Notes under the pieces: model-generated
What the model was told of the DNA's origin: nothing
The model's input: the letters and a program-made list of their open reading frames with translations, nothing else
Database searches by the model: none
Part shown: piece after piece, positions 32,233 through 41,150 of the stretch
Position numbering within the stretch: position 1 is the first letter of the stretch
Layout: each line of letters opens with the position of its first letter
From: Blautia sp.
Lineage (GTDB): Bacteria; Bacillota; Clostridia; Lachnospirales; Lachnospiraceae
Direction: 5' to 3'
Assembly: GCA_022764275.1 (NCBI GenBank)
Contig: JALERH010000136.1
Location: forward strand, 1-45,977
Length of the DNA: 45,977 nucleotides
Position numbers and translations under genes: made by a program

Positions 32233-34002
32233 TCAGGATTCCTGCATATATTTTTCGAGCACCGGGAACTGTACAGGGCCAATTTCCAGGATTTTTCTGT
32301 GAAAATCTTTCAAATCAAAATCGTCTCCCAGAAGCTCTTTCTGATTATCCCGCAGATCCATAAAATTCAGGCAGCCCAGGTAATATTTCACGTAATTGAC
32401 AGGGGTTTCTACAATATAGCGGTAGATTTCCGAAACCACAGATGCACTTCGGATTCCGAAAACATTCAGAAATTCTGCCGCTTTTTCCTGCGTCCAGCCG
32501 CGGTAGTGGATTCCGATGTCAAGCAGAGAATAGATGCAGAGATTGACACTCCTGTTGAGCCATGCAAGCCTTGTCACATCAGTGGCGGCTTCATCATCCA
32601 CATATTTTGCGGCATAGCGATATGCGTAGCTTTCCACATAGGTTGCCCAGCCTTCCACATAGCCGCTGGAATCAATCAGATAACGGATATGAGAAGGATT
32701 CTGCCGGCCAAAGAAAACAGTCTGGTAAAGGTGGCCCGGAAATCCCTCATGTGCCAGGGTAGTGAAAAGCTCCAGGTTTGAACTGCGTCCATCCTGGTTA
32801 ATGTAAATGACATTGGGGCTTCCGGTATCCAGCGGCGGGGTAAGATAAAACGCGGGACTTAAATATTTTTCCATGGATTTATGTACATACCGGATTTCGT
32901 AAGAAGCCGCCTCTGTTTCCGGAAAATCTTCTGAAATCTGTGTCTGGAGACTTTTCACGATGGTTTCCGGCTCCATGTCTGGAAGATCAACCCCACCGGT
33001 AAGCTTAGTAAGAAGAGAGGGCTGCTCCCGAAGCATAAGGGATATTTCTTTGGAGTCGGCCAAAAGCTGGCTTGTGAGGCGCTGTTCCAGCTGCTTCACA
33101 GGTGCATAGATTCCTGCTGTACTCTGAAGAAGATACTGGTAATAATCCTTGCCGCCTTCAAAATATGCCAGACCCCGGTCATTTGTTCCCGTACCACGCA
33201 GCTTTTCCAGGCCATCCATCAGCATCTGGTAGGCAGGAATCACTTTGTTAAGCAGAATTTCTTTGTGTTTGTCTATCAGAATCTGCTGATCCGCCTCCGA
33301 AAGTTTCCCGTAGTCTTCGAGCTTTTGCTGGAAAATCTCCAGCATGTAATTGGATTCCGGATCCTTGATGAAGTCGCTGCACTGCTTTAAAATCCGGTCA
33401 AGAGTGGCGTCACTCATAAAATATCCTGCCTGAGCTTTTTGCTGCTCAAATTCCAGGATACTTTTGAAATAAGAATCCACATCCGAAAGAAGATTGAGAT
33501 AATCTGTGATGTCCTGATCCTTATAAAATGCGTATTCTGCCAGCAGTACGGGAAGCTGTGCCTGAATGCCAAGGCTTGGTCCCAGGGGTTCCTCCAGAAA
33601 ATAATTGTCACCAAGGAAATTCTGCGTGTGAAAATACAGAAGAAGCATATCCAGGGTGAGCCGGTTTTCCCGGGAAAGTCTGGAATAGGAAAAAGATTTC
33701 AGTTTATCCTCATATTGCTGGCAAAGCTTTTGCGATTCGTTTATGTCGGAGAATACGGTGCCAAGGGTGGCCCTGGAGCGGGTAATGCCCTGTTTTTCCG
33801 GGTTGGCCAGAGCATAATGAAGTGTCAGAGTACTGCCGGAAACTTCATTTTTAAAAATTTCTTCTGTAAAGCTTTCGAATTTTCCGTTTTCTGAGAATAC
33901 ATGATTGGTCAGATAGCCAATACTAATCCCGAAGATCAGGACAAAGGACAAAAGAAAGGCCACAGACACGACCTTTTTGGTTTTTGAGAGTTTGGAGAAC
34001 AT
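32233..34002 (-). CDS. DUF885 family membrane-anchored metallopeptidase-like protein
   Basis: 589 aa. One N-terminal membrane helix (about 10-32) after a basic start, with no lipobox cysteine, puts the bulk outside the cell. The body is helical like other DUF885 proteins. It has the zinc-site signature His418-Glu419-Gly-Phe-Pro-Gly-His424, and downstream GYVEGWATYVESYAYR supplies the third ligand region. This fits a zinc carboxypeptidase or aminopeptidase of the M32/M3-like superfamily. The substrate is unknown. GAAGGGG precedes the ATG. It is encoded opposite to trxB and has its own terminator. Confidence 0.87.
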   Translation of the reverse strand: MFSKLSKTKKVVSVAFLLSFVLIFGISIGYLTNHVFSENGKFESFTEEIFKNEVSGSTLTLHYALANPEKQGITRSRATLGTVFSDINESQKLCQQYEDKLKSFSYSRLSRENRLTLDMLLLYFHTQNFLGDNYFLEEPLGPSLGIQAQLPVLLAEYAFYKDQDITDYLNLLSDVDSYFKSILEFEQQKAQAGYFMSDATLDRILKQCSDFIKDPESNYMLEIFQQKLEDYGKLSEADQQILIDKHKEILLNKVIPAYQMLMDGLEKLRGTGTNDRGLAYFEGGKDYYQYLLQSTAGIYAPVKQLEQRLTSQLLADSKEISLMLREQPSLLTKLTGGVDLPDMEPETIVKSLQTQISEDFPETEAASYEIRYVHKSMEKYLSPAFYLTPPLDTGSPNVIYINQDGRSSNLELFTTLAHEGFPGHLYQTVFFGRQNPSHIRYLIDSSGYVEGWATYVESYAYRYAAKYVDDEAATDVTRLAWLNRSVNLCIYSLLDIGIHYRGWTQEKAAEFLNVFGIRSASVVSEIYRYIVETPVNYVKYYLGCLNFMDLRDNQKELLGDDFDLKDFHRKILEIGPVQFPVLEKYMQES

Positions 34003-34041
34003 GGGGAGCCCCTTCTGTGTGTGACCATTTTTACTATATTA

Positions 34042-34070
34042 TTGGAAAAATGCAGATTCTATGCTATGAT
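34042..34070 (+). promoter_or_regulatory. Promoter for the thioredoxin reductase gene
   Basis: TTGGAA (34042-34047), 17-base spacer, TATGAT (34065-34070), 44 bases before the ATG. Confidence 0.65.
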
Positions 34071-34114
34071 TTGTGAGAGGTATCTGAAAAGCCTCAGATA
34101 AAGGAGCGAAAGAT

Positions 34115-35035
34115 ATGGATGAAATATACGATTTGATTATTCTGGGCGCCGGTCCTGCGGGCATCAGTGCAGCAATCTATGCGTCCAGAGCCAGAATGAA
34201 AACCTTATGGCTGGAAAAACAGTTTGTACCGGGCGGGCAGATCATTGACACCTATGAAGTTGATAATTATCCGGGAATGCCGGGGATGACCGGCATGGAT
34301 CTGGGAGAGGCGATGGGAGAGCATGCGAAAAAACTGGGAATTGAACCCACGCGGGAAAATGTACGCTCTATAGAAAACAGGGGCGATGTGAAGATTATCC
34401 ATACGAAAAAGCATGATTACGTTACAAAAACGGTGATTTTTGCCTGTGGGGCAGGACACCGTCACCTTGGAATTCCTGGTGAGGAAGAACTTGGCGGAAT
34501 GGGAGTGTCCTACTGTGCAACCTGCGACGGAGCCTTTTTCAGAGATAAGGTGACCGTTGTGGTGGGCGGCGGAAACGTGGCGGCTGAAGATGGCATTTTT
34601 CTGTCCCGTCTCTGTAAGAAGGTGTATGTGATTCATCGTCGTCATGAGCTGCGTGCAGAGAAAATCCTCCAGGAGCAGCTTCTGGCCTGCGAAAATGTGT
34701 CTGTGGTGTGGGACAGTGTGCCTTTGGAAATTTTGGGAGAGTCACAGGTAACAGGAATTAAGATCCGAAATGTTGTGACAGGCAGCGAACAGATTCTGGA
34801 AGCTGACGGTGTGTTTGTTGCTGTGGGAATTGTTCCGAATACAGAGCTGGTAAATGGTATTGTGGAGTTGGACGATTATGGATATATCGTGGCAGGAGAA
34901 GAGGGAATTACCAGTGTTCCGGGCATTTTCGCGGCAGGGGACGTACGCACGAAAACTCTCCGACAGGTGGTAACAGCGGTGTCAGACGGGGCAAATGCGG
35001 TGACATCTGTGCAGCATTACCTTATTGGACGATAA
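34115..35035 (+). CDS. trxB: Thioredoxin reductase
   Basis: 306 aa, family length. The FAD loop LGAGPAGISAAIYASRA is at the start, the redox pair is Cys134-Ala-Thr-Cys137 in SYCATCDGAFF, the NADPH loop is VGGGNVAAE with HRRHELRAEK (the arginines favour NADPH), and GIFAAGDVRTKTLRQVVTAVSDG is the C-terminal FAD motif. It passes electrons from NADPH to thioredoxin. No thioredoxin gene is adjacent. The ATG follows AAAGGAG. The promoter of the next gene starts right after its stop codon. Confidence 0.94.
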   Translation: MDEIYDLIILGAGPAGISAAIYASRARMKTLWLEKQFVPGGQIIDTYEVDNYPGMPGMTGMDLGEAMGEHAKKLGIEPTRENVRSIENRGDVKIIHTKKHDYVTKTVIFACGAGHRHLGIPGEEELGGMGVSYCATCDGAFFRDKVTVVVGGGNVAAEDGIFLSRLCKKVYVIHRRHELRAEKILQEQLLACENVSVVWDSVPLEILGESQVTGIKIRNVVTGSEQILEADGVFVAVGIVPNTELVNGIVELDDYGYIVAGEEGITSVPGIFAAGDVRTKTLRQVVTAVSDGANAVTSVQHYLIGR

Positions 35036-35037
35036 AT

Positions 35038-35066
35038 TTGACAAAATAATGTTCTTATGATAAGAT
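35038..35066 (+). promoter_or_regulatory. Promoter of the NlpC/P60 gene
   Basis: TTGACA (35038-35043), 17-base spacer, TAAGAT (35061-35066). It begins two bases after the trxB stop codon. Confidence 0.8.
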
Positions 35067-35133
35067 ACGAACCTGTTGCATATGCTTAATGAATATGTAA
35101 CGAAATTGCAATAAAAATGAGGAGTATTTTATC

Positions 35134-35628
35134 GTGAGAAAAAAACTGAGTATTATCTTTGCAAGTATCAGTATATTTATGAGTGTCTGTCCGCTGGCTG
35201 TAATGGCTCAGCCTGTCACGGCCCAGGAAGAGGGCTGGACGGATGGAACAGAAACGGAGGAAGAGGCAAAGGCAGATGGGCAGGAAATTGTAGATTTTGC
35301 CCTGCAGTTTGAAGGAAATCCTTATGTATATGGGGGGACGAGCCTGACAAATGGAGCGGACTGCTCCGGGTTTGTGATGTCGGTTTTTAAAGAATTCGGA
35401 TATGAGCTTCCGAGAGTGGCGGCAGCTCAGTACGACGAGTCCACAAAGAAGGATGTGGCGGATCTGGAGCCGGGAGACCTGGTGTTTTACGGAACCGGAT
35501 CCATCACTCATGTGGCATTGTATATCGGGGACGGACAGATCATCCATGCCAGTACCTCTGCATCGGGGATTAAGATTTCCGATTATGATTATCAGCAGCC
35601 GGTTGGAGCCGGAACCTATCTTGATTAA
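35134..35628 (+). CDS. Secreted NlpC/P60 peptidoglycan hydrolase
   Basis: 164 aa. It starts at a GTG with AGGAG nine bases upstream. Residues 1-30 are a signal peptide (VMAQPVTAQ cleavage region), then a short acidic linker. Residues 47-164 form an NlpC/P60 domain with catalytic Cys77 in ADCSGF, His126 in ITHVALYIG and polar His138 in IIHAS. It cleaves the D-gamma-glutamyl-meso-diaminopimelate type bond of stem peptides outside the cell. There is no SH3 or LysM wall-binding domain, so it is a minimal single-domain form. Confidence 0.93.
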   Translation: MRKKLSIIFASISIFMSVCPLAVMAQPVTAQEEGWTDGTETEEEAKADGQEIVDFALQFEGNPYVYGGTSLTNGADCSGFVMSVFKEFGYELPRVAAAQYDESTKKDVADLEPGDLVFYGTGSITHVALYIGDGQIIHASTSASGIKISDYDYQQPVGAGTYLD

Positions 35629-35705
35629 GAAAAATGAATGCCGTCGTATTGTGTCGGAAAAAAAGGAAATTTAGCAAATTGCACAAAGAATAGCGAAAAT
35701 ATTCA

Positions 35706-35727
35706 ATTGTACTAAATGAAGTACAAT
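35706..35727. other. Perfect 8-base palindromic arms after the NlpC/P60 gene
   Basis: ATTGTACT (35706-35713) and AGTACAAT (35720-35727) around a six-base loop. The stem is weak and the T run comes late, so a protein-binding operator is as likely as a terminator. Confidence 0.45.
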
Positions 35728-35771
35728 AGTTTTCCACTTTTTTAAAGCTTTGAAAAGCCTGTAAAATAGAG

Positions 35772-35801
35772 TTATACACAAAGTTATCCACATTATCCAC
35801 A
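35772..35801 (+). promoter_or_regulatory. Cluster of three DnaA-box-like nonamers
   Basis: TTATACACA (35772-35780), TTATCCACA (35784-35792) and TTATCCACA (35793-35801) stand in the same direction. The last two are perfect consensus and directly adjacent. About 70 bases further lies an A-rich tract (35875-35905). This is the main content of the 315-base gap 35629-35943; no gene is visible in it. Confidence 0.7.
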
Positions 35802-35919
35802 TGTTGGAGATGTGGAATAGTCACTTTACATAAAATGTTCAAAAACAAATGTTTTGGTTAATTGTAATAAAATTGTAAAAAACGACAAAAAACGGAAAAA
35901 AAACCTTGACTTTTACAAT

Positions 35920-35960
35920 ATCCCGAAAATAAAACAGAGTGCATTACGATGCACTCTGTT
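35920..35960 (-). terminator. Intrinsic terminator of the V/A-ATPase operon, overlapping the last codons
   Basis: AACAGAGTGCAT (35933-35944) and ATGCACTCTGTT (35949-35960) form a perfect 12-base-pair stem with a four-base loop. On the minus strand the T-rich GTTTTATTTT follows. The upstream arm lies inside the coding sequence of subunit D, whose stop is at 35944-35946. Confidence 0.9.
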
Positions 35961-36567
35961 TCATTTTCTTGATAACCTTCAGTCTTGTGAATTCCTCCCG
36001 CTCTTTTTCTTCCAGAGCATTGGTAATATCTCTTGTCAGTGCCTCAAACTTCGGAATAGTGATATTCTTCAGCGCATTGGCACGTTTCTGGGTCTTTTTG
36101 ATGTTGTTCGCCAGCCGGATTGCAGAGTTTTCCACCATGGAAAGCCGGATGGACAGTTCCTTCACCTTTTCAAAGGCAACCTTGGCCTCGTCAAGGGAAA
36201 CTTTTGTGCTGTAGTAAGCGTAGGTGGGAACATTGGTGGTCTTGTCGTATTCCACAAGGGGGATTTCCGTCCCCATTACGCTTCTTGTCTTGATCCGGAT
36301 GGAATTCTCAATGGGAACGGTATGGGAAATCTGCTGTACAAAATCAATTCCCAGTTCCATATTGGCCTTCTGGAGCGCCGAATAAGCGGCACGGAAGGTT
36401 TCATCAATCTGCGTCTGGATGTCTTTTGCCTGCTCTACAAGATTCATCATTTCACGGATAAGGATATTTCGCTTCTTATCCATCAGTTCATAACCCTGAC
36501 GGGAGAGCGCCAGGGAGTTTTTAGCAAGAATCAGATTTCCTTTGGTGGGAAAAGTATTGGGATCCAT
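35944..36567 (-). CDS. ntpD: V/A-type ATP synthase subunit D
   Basis: 207 aa, the central-shaft coiled coil. The N-terminal helix MDPNTFPTKGNLILAKNSLALSRQGYELMDKKRNIL and the C-terminal helix IRLANNIKKTQKRANALKNITIPKFEAL are the two strands of the rotating stalk, matching the family pattern. It transmits rotation between the A/B head and the membrane ring, with subunit F. It is the last gene of the operon and follows subunit B by 17 bases. The last 12 coding bases form part of the terminator stem. Confidence 0.94.
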   Translation of the reverse strand: MDPNTFPTKGNLILAKNSLALSRQGYELMDKKRNILIREMMNLVEQAKDIQTQIDETFRAAYSALQKANMELGIDFVQQISHTVPIENSIRIKTRSVMGTEIPLVEYDKTTNVPTYAYYSTKVSLDEAKVAFEKVKELSIRLSMVENSAIRLANNIKKTQKRANALKNITIPKFEALTRDITNALEEKEREEFTRLKVIKKMKQSAS

Positions 36568-36584
36568 AAAATCACCTCACTTGC

Positions 36585-37967
36585 TTACCGTCTGGTTTCG
36601 TGGTAGTACTTGTCGAGAATCTTCGTGTCAACACGGTCAAGTTCTTCACGCGGAAGCATTCCCAGAAGCTCCCAGCCTTTATCCAGTGTTTCCATAATGC
36701 TTCGGTTTTCCGTATCCGTCTGTCCTACGAATTCTGATTCGAAGGCCTTCCCGAATTCCAGGTATTTTTTATCCAGAGTGGAAAGTTCGTCTTCGCCAAT
36801 GACGGAAGCCAGTGCTCTGGCGTCACCTACCTTTGCATAACAGGAGAAAAGCTGATTGGCCACATCCTGGTGGTCTTCTCTGGTAAAGCCTTCTCCGATG
36901 CCGTCCTTCATCAGACGGGAAAGGGAGGGCAGTACATTGATTGGCGGATAAATACCCTGCCCGTGCAGCTGGCGGTCCAGAACGATCTGTCCTTCTGTAA
37001 TGTAACCGGTCAGGTCAGGGATAGGATGGGTAATATCGTCGTTCGGCATGGTCAGGATTGGAATCTGTGTCACAGATCCGGTTCCGCCTCTTACGATACC
37101 GGCGCGCTCATAAAGGGTGGCAAGCTCGCTGTAAAGGTAACCGGGATAACCTTTTCTGGAAGGAATCTCACCTTTGGAGGATGAAACCTCACGCATGGCT
37201 TCGCAGAAGGAGGTGATATCGGTTAAAATAACCAGAATGTGCATACCCTTTTCAAAGGCCAGGTATTCTGCAGCAGTCAGTGCAATTTTGGGCGTCAGAA
37301 GACGCTCTACCGTCGGGTCATTTGCCAGATTCAGGAACATGACAACATGGTCGGAAGCTCCGCTTTCCTCAAAGGTTCTGCGGAAAAATTCTGCTACATC
37401 GTATTTGACACCCATTGCGGCAAATACAATAGCAAAGTTTTCATCAGAATCTGCCCCCAGAGATGCCTGACGCACAATCTGGGCGGCAAGCTTGTCGTGG
37501 GGCAGTCCATTTCCGGAGAAAATAGGAAGCTTCTGCCCACGAATCAGGGTGGTCAGACCATCAATAGCGGAAATACCGGTATTAATGTAATTTCGCGGAT
37601 ACTCACGGGTGACCGGGTTCAGGGGCAGTCCATTGATATTCAGACTTACCTCGGGAGTGATATCCCCGAGCCCATCAACCGGCTGTCCAATTCCGTTAAA
37701 GGTACGCCCCAGGATTTCCGGGGAAAGCCCGATTTCCATAGGATGTCCGGTAAGGCGTGTGTGGGTATTGCCAAGGGACATATTGTCTGTTCCTTCAAAT
37801 ACCTGGATGACTGCCTTATCTTCATAAATTTCGATAATTCGGCCGATTTTCTCTGTCCCATCATCCATGCGGAATTTTACGATTTCCTCATAGGAAGCGT
37901 TTTTTACACCTTCCAGGACTACGAGAGGGCCGTTTATTTCACTCAGGCCTAAATATTCGATTGCCAT
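36585..37967 (-). CDS. ntpB: V/A-type ATP synthase subunit B
   Basis: 460 aa non-catalytic nucleotide-binding subunit. Recognisable stretches are [55 protein letters not shown] and [32 protein letters not shown]. As expected for B, the P-loop position reads [12 protein letters not shown], not a Walker A motif. It alternates with subunit A in the hexameric head. GGAGG is well placed upstream of the ATG, and the gene follows subunit A by 19 bases. Confidence 0.96.
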   Translation of the reverse strand: MAIEYLGLSEINGPLVVLEGVKNASYEEIVKFRMDDGTEKIGRIIEIYEDKAVIQVFEGTDNMSLGNTHTRLTGHPMEIGLSPEILGRTFNGIGQPVDGLGDITPEVSLNINGLPLNPVTREYPRNYINTGISAIDGLTTLIRGQKLPIFSGNGLPHDKLAAQIVRQASLGADSDENFAIVFAAMGVKYDVAEFFRRTFEESGASDHVVMFLNLANDPTVERLLTPKIALTAAEYLAFEKGMHILVILTDITSFCEAMREVSSSKGEIPSRKGYPGYLYSELATLYERAGIVRGGTGSVTQIPILTMPNDDITHPIPDLTGYITEGQIVLDRQLHGQGIYPPINVLPSLSRLMKDGIGEGFTREDHQDVANQLFSCYAKVGDARALASVIGEDELSTLDKKYLEFGKAFESEFVGQTDTENRSIMETLDKGWELLGMLPREELDRVDTKILDKYYHETRR

Positions 37968-37986
37968 AAAACTTTCCTCCTCTTTA

Positions 37987-39756
37987 TCAGCCGTTTTTCT
38001 CTAATACGTTGTCATAGAAGCGGTCAATGTCCTGACGATACTGGTCGAACATTTCCGGTTTTCCATTGGGAATGTCATATTTCATGGAAATGACTTTCTC
38101 AAAAATGTTGTCCTCCTTCAGCACGGAAACCGGCATTCCACGGTTTACCAGAGCACGGGACTTCTCGTAGAGATAAAGAATCGTCTCCATCATCTGGAAC
38201 TGTTTCTCCATTGGAACACAAGTATCATCCGGATGGAAGGCATTCTGCTGCAGAAAGCCCAGTCGGATAACTCTTGCGATTTCCAGGGTCAGTTTCTGGT
38301 CGTCAGGAAGCACATCGCTTCCGATCAGTTTGACAATTTCCATGAGAGAGCTTTCCTGGTTCAGGATTGCCATAATCTGATTACGGTCGGAAACAAATTT
38401 CGGGGACACATGCTCGCGATACCAGGGACTTAAATCCTCGAGGTATTCACTGTAGCTGGTGAGCCAGTGAATTGCCGGGAAATGACGGGCATATGCCAGG
38501 GACTTATCCAGACCCCAGAAGCAGCGGACGAATCGCTTTGTATTTTGTGTTACAGGCTCGGAGAAATCGCCGCCCTGCGGGGAAACGGCACCGATAATGG
38601 AAACAGATCCTTCTGTTCCGTTTAAATTCTGCATCATGCCGGCTCTTTCATAGAAAGCGGAAAGCTTCGAAGCCAGATATGCAGGAAAGCCTTCCTCAGC
38701 AGGCATTTCTTCCAGACGTCCGGAAAGCTCACGAAGGGCTTCTGCCCAACGGGAAGTAGAGTCGGCCATAATAGCCACATCGTATCCCATATCCCGATAA
38801 TACTCTGCCAGCGTGACACCGGTATAAATAGAAGCTTCACGTGCTGCAACCGGCATGTTGGAAGTATTGGCAATCAGTGTGGTACGGTCCATCATCAGGT
38901 TTCCGGATTTCGGGTCAACCAGTTTGCTGAAATCCTCCAGAACCTGTGTCATCTCATTGCCACGCTCGCCGCAGCCGATATAGATGATGATATCGGCATC
39001 AGACCATTTTGCGATCTGATGCTGGGTCATGGTTTTTCCGGTACCGAAACCTCCCGGGATAGCCGCGGTTCCGCCTTTTGCAATGGGGAAAAGAGTATCC
39101 AGGATACGCTGTCCGGTTACCAGCGGCACACTTGCCGGAAAACGCTTATAGGTTGGTCTGGGAACGCGGATGGGCCATTTCTGAGCCAGAGCAATGTCGC
39201 GTTCGCTTCCATCTGTGAGGCGGACGGTGATGATGGGTTCCAGAATAGTATAGGAACCATCAGGAACTGCCTTGACTACGGTTGCCTCTCCGATTGTGGG
39301 GGGAACCATGGATTTATGAAGGATAGAAGCAGTTTCCTGTGTCTCGGCAATGATGGTACCGGGACCGACCACATCTCCTTCTTTTACGGTCACATGTACG
39401 TCCCATTTCTTCCGGGTATCCAGGGAATCTACGCTGACACCTCTGGAAATATACTTTCCGGAAGATTTTGCAATTTCTTCCAGTGGTCTTTGGATACCGT
39501 CGAAAATATTATGAATGATTCCCGGACCGAGGAGAACGGAAATGGCATCGCCTGTTCCGATGACCGTTTCACCCGGTTTCAAGCCTGTGGTTTCCTCAAA
39601 AACCTGGACGGTGGTCATACCTTTTTTCAAGCCGATGACTTCACCCACCAGTTTTTCCGGTCCTACATAGACCATCTCGGAGATTTTAAAGCCTGTATCG
39701 CCCTTCAGATAAATGACAGGGCCATTGATGCCGTATATGATACCTGTTTTACTCAT
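37987..39756 (-). CDS. ntpA: V/A-type ATP synthase subunit A, catalytic
   Basis: 589 aa from the ATG at 39756, eight bases after GGAGG. The ATG at 39774 adds six residues and lies before that site. The Walker A loop is GGFGTGKT near residue 235, followed by [33 protein letters not shown]. The bulge domain (about 110-180) that marks A over F-type beta is present, and [26 protein letters not shown] is standard. It hydrolyses or makes ATP at the A/B interfaces. Its start overlaps the last codons of subunit E by eight bases. Confidence 0.96.
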   Translation of the reverse strand: MSKTGIIYGINGPVIYLKGDTGFKISEMVYVGPEKLVGEVIGLKKGMTTVQVFEETTGLKPGETVIGTGDAISVLLGPGIIHNIFDGIQRPLEEIAKSSGKYISRGVSVDSLDTRKKWDVHVTVKEGDVVGPGTIIAETQETASILHKSMVPPTIGEATVVKAVPDGSYTILEPIITVRLTDGSERDIALAQKWPIRVPRPTYKRFPASVPLVTGQRILDTLFPIAKGGTAAIPGGFGTGKTMTQHQIAKWSDADIIIYIGCGERGNEMTQVLEDFSKLVDPKSGNLMMDRTTLIANTSNMPVAAREASIYTGVTLAEYYRDMGYDVAIMADSTSRWAEALRELSGRLEEMPAEEGFPAYLASKLSAFYERAGMMQNLNGTEGSVSIIGAVSPQGGDFSEPVTQNTKRFVRCFWGLDKSLAYARHFPAIHWLTSYSEYLEDLSPWYREHVSPKFVSDRNQIMAILNQESSLMEIVKLIGSDVLPDDQKLTLEIARVIRLGFLQQNAFHPDDTCVPMEKQFQMMETILYLYEKSRALVNRGMPVSVLKEDNIFEKVISMKYDIPNGKPEMFDQYRQDIDRFYDNVLEKNG

Positions 39757-40336
39757 GGCGAAGACCTCCGTCAAATTTAAATTCTTTTTTTAAGGACTGA
39801 TAAGCTTCCATAAAGGAATTATCAATCAGGATATTTTTGCTTGGAATGGTAGCCTTGATACCGCCCATAAAAGGTTCATCGGAAACGCGCACAGGGAATC
39901 CGGTTCTTGCTACCAGGGAATGCTGATAGCTGGCATCCTCCGGGGAAAGATAGATAAAAAGCTCATCATTTCCGGCGAATTTCACAGCTTCCTGAATTTT
40001 TTTGCAGAGATAATTTTCGTATTCGGAAGTGTTCATGAAATCCTCCAGACGATCTTTCACTTCTACAAAAAGCTTTTCCTTCAGCTCGTTCTGTCTGGCA
40101 TTCCAGTTACGCTTCAGGGTAAGCTGCTGGGCAGAGAGGGCTTTATTGACCTCACGCTGTGCGTTTTGGGTCTCTGCTTTTATTTCTGCCTGGGCATCCT
40201 GTGTCCTGGTTTTTTTATGTTCTGCAAACATTTTATCAAGATTCTTCTGATGGGCTTCAAGAGCCTTCGTAGCCTGGTTTCTGGCTTCTTCTACAGAAGT
40301 TTCCTGAAAATGCTGCAGCTTTTCTTCAATCGTCAT
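39749..40336 (-). CDS. ntpE: V/A-type ATP synthase subunit E (peripheral stalk)
   Basis: 195 aa. A long N-terminal coiled coil (residues 1-105, rich in Ala, Gln, Lys and Glu, with NAQREVNKALSAQQLTLKRNW) is followed by a small globular domain (about 110-195) with GGIKATIPSKNILIDNSF. It pairs with subunit H to form the stator stalk that anchors the head to subunit I. GGAGG precedes the ATG. It overlaps the subunit A gene. Confidence 0.88.
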   Translation of the reverse strand: MTIEEKLQHFQETSVEEARNQATKALEAHQKNLDKMFAEHKKTRTQDAQAEIKAETQNAQREVNKALSAQQLTLKRNWNARQNELKEKLFVEVKDRLEDFMNTSEYENYLCKKIQEAVKFAGNDELFIYLSPEDASYQHSLVARTGFPVRVSDEPFMGGIKATIPSKNILIDNSFMEAYQSLKKEFKFDGGLRHE

Positions 40337-40367
40337 TTTTCATACCTCCAGTGGCACTCAAATCTGC

Positions 40368-40676
40368 CTATAGTTTCAGTCCTATTGCCTCGTTCACGTA
40401 TGAGGTGATAAAGTCCGGTTTACGACCAGTACCGTGCCTGTCAGGAATTTCGATGATAAGAGGCGTTTTGTGGTTCAGCTTTACATCGTCAATGATCTGG
40501 GGAAACTCCCGACCGAATTTTTCGGTCAGGAGAAGGATTCCGATTTCCTTGTTGGCGATGGCCTTTTCCAGTGCGTCTTTCAGTTCTTCACGCTCATGAA
40601 CCACGACTCCCTCCACACCGGCCAGCCGCATTCCTGTATAAGTATCGATATTGTCGCTGATCAAAAACATCTGCAT
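40368..40676 (-). CDS. ntpF: V/A-type ATP synthase subunit F
   Basis: 102 aa with a small Rossmann-like fold: MQMFLISDNIDTYTGMRLAGVEGVVV, then GILLLTEKFG and TPLIIEIPDRHGTG. It binds the subunit D shaft. Its ATG comes one base after the stop of subunit K (TAATATG), and its only ribosome site is a weak AGGT inside the end of K, so translation is probably coupled to K. Operon naming differs between species; in Enterococcus this protein is called NtpG. Confidence 0.9.
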   Translation of the reverse strand: MQMFLISDNIDTYTGMRLAGVEGVVVHEREELKDALEKAIANKEIGILLLTEKFGREFPQIIDDVKLNHKTPLIIEIPDRHGTGRKPDFITSYVNEAIGLKL

Positions 40677-40677
40677 A

Positions 40678-41112
40678 TTATAATTTACCTAAGATCATGA
40701 AGGAGATGATCAGTCCATAAAGAGCAACACCTTCTGCCAGACCTACGAAAATCAGGGATTTACCAAGGATACTCTGATCTTCGCTGATTGCTCCTAAGGC
40801 TGCGCTTGCCGCACTGGCTACGGCAATACCGCCGCCGATACAGGAAAGACCGGTTACAAGTGCTGCTGCGATGTATCCAAGTCCTGTTGCGAGGCCGCCG
40901 TCTGCACCCGCAGAAGCTGCCTGTACGGATGCGCTGCCTGCAAACATAACAGCAATGGCGATCAACATGGTACCGAAAAAGAAGAAGGCGTTTACGCCGA
41001 TGGCTGTTTTATAACGGCCGCGGCTTTTTTCTCCTACGAGATAGTATCCAAAAGGAACGATGATGCTTAATACGAGTGCTGCTGCTAATACAATCTGTGT
41101 CATAACTGTCAT
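40678..41112 (-). CDS. ntpK: V/A-type ATP synthase subunit K (membrane rotor)
   Basis: 144 aa from the ATG at 41112, which has GAGGAGG nine bases upstream; the longer frame from 41154 runs over the ribosome site. Four membrane helices form two hairpins. The second has the ion-binding Glu127 in FVGLAEGVALYGLIISF. The first hairpin (about 5-60) has no acidic residue in its helices. There is thus one carboxylate per four helices, as in V-type rotors. Whether Na+ or H+ is moved cannot be judged by eye. Confidence 0.9.
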   Translation of the reverse strand: MTVMTQIVLAAALVLSIIVPFGYYLVGEKSRGRYKTAIGVNAFFFFGTMLIAIAVMFAGSASVQAASAGADGGLATGLGYIAAALVTGLSCIGGGIAVASAASAALGAISEDQSILGKSLIFVGLAEGVALYGLIISFMILGKL

Positions 41113-41150
41113 GATAAATGACCTCCTCTTTATAATTTTAGCTGTTTTAT

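Noticed and set aside
35772-35801. DnaA boxes considered as oriC
   Set aside because: No dnaA, dnaN, recF or gyr genes in the window, and only three boxes.
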